Notes under the pieces: model-generated | What the model was told of the DNA's origin: nothing | Database searches by the model: none | Seen by the model: the letters and a program-made list of their open reading frames with translations, nothing else | Position numbers and translations under genes: made by a program | Origin: Xanthobacteraceae bacterium | GTDB taxonomy: Bacteria; Pseudomonadota; Alphaproteobacteria; Rhizobiales; Xanthobacteraceae | Length of the DNA stretch: 10,166 bases | NCBI GenBank assembly: GCA_030039655.1 | Contig: JASHVC010000417.1 | Span: forward strand, 1 to 10,166 | Direction of reading: 5' to 3' | Part shown: positions 6,318 through 10,166 of the stretch, one piece after another | Layout of the letters: each line of letters begins with the position of its first letter | Numbering within the stretch: position 1 is the stretch's first letter

Positions 6318-7273
6318 ACGATCCTCAAGCGTCGCTCGAAGATGCCGAGGACGCCTTTGGGAAATAGCAGGACGATGAGCACGAACATCATACCGATGAC
6401 GGTCATCCAGTTGCCGGTCAAGCTCGACAGATAATCCTGCGCCACCACGAAAATAATGACGCCGACCAGCGGCCCGAAGAAGCTGCGCATGCCGCCGAGC
6501 ACGATCATGATGACGAAATTGCCGGAAAGGATCCAATGCAGATCCTCCGGCGAGGTGAAATTGAAAAGAAGCGCATTCAGCGTGCCGGCGAAGGCGGTAA
6601 GAAATCCAGCTATTGCAAACGAGGCCCAGACATAGCGCTCGACGCGGATTCCGAGGAATTCTATGCGGCGCCGGTTCTCGCGTAGCGCCACCCAGGTGTG
6701 TCCGAGCGGGGAGTGCAACAACGCCCACATGAGGGCAACGGCGACGGTGAAGCACAGCAGAACGAGAAAGTAGAAGTTCATCTCGTTGAGAGGGATAACG
6801 ACATTTCCAAGATGGAGGTCCTGACGGCGAAATCCCGCAAGGCCGTCCTCGCCGCCGGTCACCTCGTTCCAACGCACCGCGATGAAATAGAACAATTGCC
6901 CGATCGCGATTGTGATCATCGCGAAATAGATGCCACGCCGCCGCATCAACAACGGTCCGAGCACGGTCGCCGCAACCCCGCCGGTCAAGGTGCCGACGAG
7001 GATCGCGAGCGGCGTACTCGCCGCAAGGTATTTCAGCGTCATGCCTGCGCCATAGGCCCCTAGTCCGAAATAAGCCGCTTCGCCGAACGAAAGACCGCCG
7101 GTGAAGCCAAGCAGCAGATTCAGGCCCATTGTGGCGATCGCATAGATGAGGATCTTAGAACCCAGCGCGGTGTAACCGCCCATCCCCGGGAGCCACCAAG
7201 GCAATGCAAGAAGGGCGATCCACCCGGCCGCAATGGGCGCCACGCGCTTTATCATCGGCGCCGTACGCTTCAT
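6314..7273 (-). CDS. livM: LivM-type branched-chain amino-acid ABC transporter permease
   Basis: This is an inner-membrane permease subunit that pairs with LivH to form the channel. Its 319 residues hold about ten hydrophobic segments. Family signatures are MGLNLLLGFTGGLSFGEAAY (49-68), the GIYFAMITIAIGQLF helix, and the ATPase-docking loop GHTWVALRENRRRIEFLGI. VLGGMRSFFGPLVG near the C-terminus is also typical. ATG 7273 overlaps the livH stop as ATGA; an AAGGG precedes it. A second Met at residue 7 is a possible alternative start. It ends in a basic tail, as expected for a cytoplasmic C-terminus. Confidence 0.95.
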   Translation of the reverse strand: MKRTAPMIKRVAPIAAGWIALLALPWWLPGMGGYTALGSKILIYAIATMGLNLLLGFTGGLSFGEAAYFGLGAYGAGMTLKYLAASTPLAILVGTLTGGVAATVLGPLLMRRRGIYFAMITIAIGQLFYFIAVRWNEVTGGEDGLAGFRRQDLHLGNVVIPLNEMNFYFLVLLCFTVAVALMWALLHSPLGHTWVALRENRRRIEFLGIRVERYVWASFAIAGFLTAFAGTLNALLFNFTSPEDLHWILSGNFVIMIVLGGMRSFFGPLVGVIIFVVAQDYLSSLTGNWMTVIGMMFVLIVLLFPKGVLGIFERRLRIV

Positions 7274-8139
7274 TCGAACAGCCCTTCTTCGCCGAACAGG
7301 CCGCGCGGCCTGACGACAAGAACGATCAGCATGATCAGATAAATGATGGCTTCACTGGCGGCCGGGTAATAGGTCGTGGTGATGCCGGCGGCCAAGCCGA
7401 TGATCAGGCCGCCGAGGACCGCGCCGGACAGGCTGCCGACGCCGCCAACGATGATGGCGACGAAACTCGGCATTAGTAGGCTGCTCCCCATCGTCGGCGT
7501 CAATCCGAGCACGCCAGCAGCGAGTACGCCCGCCAAGCCCGCGAAAAAGCAGCCAAATCCGAAATTAAGCGCACGTAAGACGTAAATGTTCACGCCGAGG
7601 GACGACGTGGTTTCCAGGTCGCGAATGCCGGCTCGAATGCGAATGCCCAGCAAAGTGTAGCGCAGCACCAGATAAAGTCCGATAGCTGCCGTCGCCGTAA
7701 TCCCTATAACGAACAGCCGATAGCCGGTTACGAAAAAGTATTCGGTGCTGACCGGCGAATTGATGACGTCCGGAACCTCCAAGGGCAACCCTTGCGGCCC
7801 CCAGATTGTACGCGCCATATCCTCGATGATCAGCGCGACGCCAAATGTCAGCAGCAGGCTGTAAAGTAGATCGGAGCGTTTGTAGATCGGTCTAATCAAG
7901 GCGCGCTCGACAATTAAGCCGATGACGCCCGCAAGAATGGGACCGGCGATTAGCGCGCCCCAGAATCCGAAATAGGGATCGAGGGTATAAGCAAGGTAGG
8001 CCCCGATCACCAGGAAGCCACCGTGCGCCATATTGATCACGGAATTCAGGCTCAAAATAAGCGCAAGGCCGAGCGCCATGAGCGCGTAGAAGACGCCTTG
8101 GATTAGGCCGTTGAAAGCGTTGAAAAGCAAAAGCTCCAT
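7270..8139 (-). CDS. livH: LivH-type branched-chain amino-acid ABC transporter permease
   Basis: This is the second channel-forming permease of the importer, 289 residues, of normal LivH length. Signatures are the N-terminal GLIQGVFYALMALGLALIL helix and SVINMAHGGFLVIGAYLAY (33-51). The docking loop LLGIRIRAGIRDLETTSSLG and the glycine-rich IIVGGVGSLSGAVLGGLIIG helix near the C-terminus are also present. The end RPRGLFGEEG is typical. The ribosome-binding site is weak (no clear AGGAG before ATG 8139). It is the first gene after the 107-bp spacer with a stem-loop, so its translation may be lower than that of the binding protein. Confidence 0.95.
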   Translation of the reverse strand: MELLLFNAFNGLIQGVFYALMALGLALILSLNSVINMAHGGFLVIGAYLAYTLDPYFGFWGALIAGPILAGVIGLIVERALIRPIYKRSDLLYSLLLTFGVALIIEDMARTIWGPQGLPLEVPDVINSPVSTEYFFVTGYRLFVIGITATAAIGLYLVLRYTLLGIRIRAGIRDLETTSSLGVNIYVLRALNFGFGCFFAGLAGVLAAGVLGLTPTMGSSLLMPSFVAIIVGGVGSLSGAVLGGLIIGLAAGITTTYYPAASEAIIYLIMLIVLVVRPRGLFGEEGLFE

Positions 8140-8182
8140 CTGTGGCCCGGCTCGCCCGCTTGAAACGCCCCTTCATAAGCCA

Positions 8183-8215
8183 TGCCGCGCCGCCCTTCGA
8201 CAAGGCGGCGCGGCA
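8183..8215 (-). promoter_or_regulatory. Stem-loop between binding-protein gene and livH
   Basis: TGCCGCGCCGCC (8183-8194) and GGCGGCGCGGCA (8204-8215) are perfect 12-bp inverted repeats with a 9-nt loop, all but two pairs being G-C. No T-run follows on the minus strand, so full termination is unlikely. In transporter operons such hairpins often protect the upstream binding-protein mRNA from 3' exonucleases or mark a processing site. That role here is inference from position. Confidence 0.7.
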
Positions 8216-8246
8216 CCGACCGGTGCGTATAAAGTGTTGTAAGCCG

Positions 8247-9509
8247 TCAAGCCTTGTAGTCGAGCTTGCAACCGGTTTCAGCGACCGGCAGCGCGATTTT
8301 GTCGCCTGCAACGATGTCCGCGACCTTGAACAGGTTCGGATAGGTGCCGTCGGCGAGGATTTCGCCGGGGAACTCGCTCGACATGAGCTGGTGGTCGCCA
8401 GGCCGGAAATAGACCTTGTTGGGTTGCAGCTTGACCTCGGGTGGCAGCTCCAGGCCTTCTAGCGCCTTGGCGACCTTGACGGACTCGATCGACTTCGCCA
8501 GCGTCACGCCCATCCCCAGTGCATGCAGGCCCGCATAGCCGAACCATGTTCGCGCGCTCGGCCAGGTGCCGTCGGCGTAGACCTTCTGGTAGGCGGCGAC
8601 CCACTCTTTGACATGCGGCGTATTCGGCTGATCCCACCACCACTCCAGCGTCCACCAGCCTTGCTTGGCATCTTTCGGTAGCGCGCGGAGCACTTCGAGC
8701 TCGCTTAAGCCCCCCCCGATCGCAAACTGCTTCATCAAGCCAAATTGTGCGGCCTGTTTCATACAATTTACGAGGTCCTGGCCATCAGCAAGGACGATGA
8801 GCACGTCGGGCTTCGATTGCTGTGCCTTAATCAGGTAGGACGAGAAGTCGGTGGTGCCGAGCGGCGACAGCGAATTACCCAGCACGGTGCCACCCATGCC
8901 CGCCAACAACTTGGCGTAGGATTCCTGCAGCGTATGGCCAAACGCATAGTCCGGCGTGATGAAATACCACTTGCCGCCAAACTTCTTGTAGAGCGTTTCC
9001 GCGAGGCCGGCTGCCAGCATATAAGTGGTGGTGCAGATGCGGAATGTGGTCCAATGGCACTGCGAGCCGGTGACCGGATCGGTATGGCCCCCAGTGACCA
9101 TGTAAACCATGCCCGCTTCGTGCGCGACCTGATTGGCGGACAAAGACGTCGCCGATGAGACGGAACCCATGAGCAAATCGACTTTGTCCTGCTCGATAAG
9201 CTTGTGCACCTTCTGCGCAGTAAGGCCGGCGTTGGCGGCGTCGTCCTCGATCAGCAGCTCGACCTTGCGGCCGAGTAGGCCGCCCTTGGCGTTGACTTCC
9301 GCTAGGGCCATTTTGGCCCCGCGCGTTTCGCTCTCGCCTTCGGCGGCATAAGTGCCGGTTAGTGGGTCGTGCATACCGATCCTGATCGGCGTCTCACCCT
9401 GCGCGAAGGTGAGGACCGGCGGCGACACTATCGCCGAAGCGCCCAGCGCAGCGCCGGCCTTGATCACCGTCCGACGGTCGAACGGCTTCAACTGAAGTTT
9501 CATTTTCAT
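8247..9509 (-). CDS. LIV/HAAT-type ABC transporter substrate-binding protein, Tat-exported
   Basis: This is a periplasmic binding protein of the Peripla_BP_6/LivK family, 420 residues, which delivers its ligand to LivH/LivM. The N-terminus has a twin-arginine signal: DRRTVIKAGAALGASAIV (11-28), with a likely cleavage after TFA (34-36). The mature start PIRIGMHDPLTGTYAAEG is typical, followed by GAKMALAEVNAKGGLLGRKV. GSVSSATSLSANQVAHEAGM and a WYFITPDYAFGHTLQESYA segment follow in the usual order. The C-terminal WWTLEWWWDQPN and AETGCKLDYKA are unlike classical LivK, so the ligand may be something other than leucine. ATG 9509 is preferred to ATG 9503, because GGAGGA (9515-9520) is 5 nt from the first and 11 from the second. 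Confidence 0.93.
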   Translation of the reverse strand: MKMKLQLKPFDRRTVIKAGAALGASAIVSPPVLTFAQGETPIRIGMHDPLTGTYAAEGESETRGAKMALAEVNAKGGLLGRKVELLIEDDAANAGLTAQKVHKLIEQDKVDLLMGSVSSATSLSANQVAHEAGMVYMVTGGHTDPVTGSQCHWTTFRICTTTYMLAAGLAETLYKKFGGKWYFITPDYAFGHTLQESYAKLLAGMGGTVLGNSLSPLGTTDFSSYLIKAQQSKPDVLIVLADGQDLVNCMKQAAQFGLMKQFAIGGGLSELEVLRALPKDAKQGWWTLEWWWDQPNTPHVKEWVAAYQKVYADGTWPSARTWFGYAGLHALGMGVTLAKSIESVKVAKALEGLELPPEVKLQPNKVYFRPGDHQLMSSEFPGEILADGTYPNLFKVADIVAGDKIALPVAETGCKLDYKA

Positions 9510-9662
9510 TTAGGTCCTCCCTGCCGGAGCTTTTCTCTAGCTGAAGCTAAGGACTGACAAACGCCGTCGCACGGCGCTGTCGCCCGACGTGCTCACGCTT
9601 TTGACCCCAGTTCCGCATGCTAATGTGACGCGGGCGTCGCCTGCAAGGCGGAAAAAGCGATC

Positions 9663-9690
9663 ATGATGTCGCGATTCTCGACGCAGTCAA
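9663..9690 (-). promoter_or_regulatory. Candidate promoter of the ABC transporter operon
   Basis: On the minus strand, TTGACT (9685-9690, 5/6 to consensus) is followed after 16 nt by CATCAT (9663-9668, 4/6). The leader would be about 145 nt and contains a small hairpin, CGCCGT-CGC-ACGGCG (9562-9576). Found by eye; alphaproteobacterial promoters are degenerate. Confidence 0.33.
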
Positions 9691-9793
9691 GGTGAGAACC
9701 GACATGGCGCCGATTAGACAAACGGGCGTTCGTGACCCCATTTCGTCGGTTGCCGGCTGAGGATTTGCTGCGGCGCGAGTTGACATTATTGAC

Positions 9794-9823
9794 CGGCGTA
9801 ACGCCGCATTTTTCCTGAAAAAT
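9794..9823. repeat. Two adjacent palindromes in the divergent intergenic region
   Basis: CGGCGT-A-ACGCCG (9794-9806) is followed one base later by ATTTTTC-CT-GAAAAAT (9808-9823). Both are perfect. They lie just after an isolated TTGACA (9780-9785) and between the divergent ABC operon and the tupB-like gene. A regulator-binding site is possible. The first hairpin plus the T-run also resembles a weak plus-strand terminator, though no plus-strand gene precedes it. Confidence 0.4.
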
Positions 9824-9942
9824 CTAAGCGGATCGGCCGGAAGTTGATCGCTGAACCGTTCGCCCGCTATTCAACAATAGCCTTTGACTATGAGCTTTTC
9901 AGACTTTGCGGATTTGCACAGGCGTGCGGTATTGGTTAGCCG

Positions 9943-10166
9943 ATGCAGGACTTTGCGAACGCCCTATATACGGCGGCGGCTCTAATCGCCCACCTTGATC
10001 CCGAGCCACGTGGAATCGTTACATTGTCAGTTAGTGTCAGCCTCACAGCGAGCATTTGCGCCTTTGTGGTCGGATCGCCACTGGGCACTGCATTAGCGGT
10101 GTTCCACGACGGCTTTAAGGTCCACGAAGTCGAACATATGATCGGCGCCGCGCGGCAGGAGAGCCC
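9943..10166 (+). CDS. TupB-like (tungstate-type) ABC permease N-terminus, cut by right edge, possibly broken
   Basis: This plus-strand frame starts at ATG 9943, with an in-frame TAG at 9937-9939, so no earlier start exists. It runs open to the edge (74 codons). Residues about 14-53 (LIAHLDPEPRGIVTLSVSVS, then LTASICAFVVGSPLGTALAV) resemble the N-terminus of TupB-type tungstate permeases as I know them: a LDPE-LGIV start, then a SL-VSLTA helix, then GLPLG. After FHDGF (about 56) the sequence becomes charged (KVHEVEHMIGAARQES). The expected loop and LMGLPPVVVGL-type helix are missing, so the gene may be truncated, frameshifted or a divergent homologue. The ribosome-binding site is weak. The frame is divergent from the LIV-type operon. 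Confidence 0.5.
   Translation, partial: MQDFANALYTAAALIAHLDPEPRGIVTLSVSVSLTASICAFVVGSPLGTALAVFHDGFKVHEVEHMIGAARQES

Noticed and set aside
5508..6872. A 454-codon open frame that could be read as an N-terminally extended LivG
   Set aside because: The upstream 185 codons lie over livM and have no ABC features. ATG 6317, with ATGA coupling and GAGG, gives a normal 269-residue LivG.
1..10166. tRNA or rRNA genes, CRISPR arrays, transposases, phage attachment sites
   Set aside because: Looked for on both strands by eye. No T-arm motif in a cloverleaf context, no spaced direct repeats and no transposase motifs were seen.

Overview
The window looks like chromosomal DNA of an alphaproteobacterium of the Bradyrhizobium/Rhodopseudomonas type. 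This is inferred from the moderately high GC, the protein style, and the pairing of a group-4 hydrogenase-type membrane module with a LIV-type (HAAT family) ABC transporter led by a Tat-exported binding protein. No marker gene fixes the genus. Almost all confident genes lie on the minus strand, so transcription runs from high to low coordinates.

Region 1 (1-2649, minus strand) is the membrane arm of a complex I-related, formate-hydrogenlyase/hydrogenase-4-like complex. The order is hyfC (NuoH/HycD-like), hyfE (NuoK-like region) and hyfF (NuoN/NuoM-like proton-channel subunit, cut by the left edge). The genes are 9-10 bp apart, and the hyfE ribosome-binding site overlaps the hyfC stop codon. 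The usual first membrane gene, hyfB, is not next to hyfC. The soluble catalytic subunits would be expected beyond the left edge.

Region 2 (2650-3333) is a divergent intergenic region of about 490 bp. It carries a candidate sigma-70-type promoter for hyfC and a 44-bp two-step dyad. A small plus-strand gene (3136-3333) then encodes a charged 65-residue protein behind a near-perfect Shine-Dalgarno sequence.

Region 3 (3334-4791) is about 1.46 kb without a convincing gene. It holds several broken, unrecognised reading frames, a perfect 8-bp hairpin (4431-4455), and a textbook Rho-independent terminator acting on minus-strand transcripts (4070-4107). That terminator lies about 700 bp beyond the end of the ABC operon, which suggests either a long 3' UTR or a separate unannotated transcript.

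Region 4 (4792-9509, minus strand) is a complete LIV-type ABC importer operon in the order substrate-binding protein, livH, livM, livG, livF. The last four genes are chained by ATGA stop/start overlaps. The binding-protein gene is separated from livH by 107 bp containing a perfect 12-bp stem-loop, probably a processing or stability element that lets the binding protein be made in excess. The ligand cannot be read from the sequence; branched-chain or other amino acids, or an aromatic or amide compound, are all possible.

Region 5 (9510-10166) is a divergent intergenic region with a candidate promoter for the ABC operon and two adjacent palindromes. It is followed by the first ~75 codons of a plus-strand ABC permease resembling TupB (tungstate). 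The resemblance fades after about residue 55, before the right edge. I saw no clearly new defence or mobile system. The most interesting leads are the isolated terminator, the hyfC-first operon, the dyads, and the possible junction inside the tupB-like gene.
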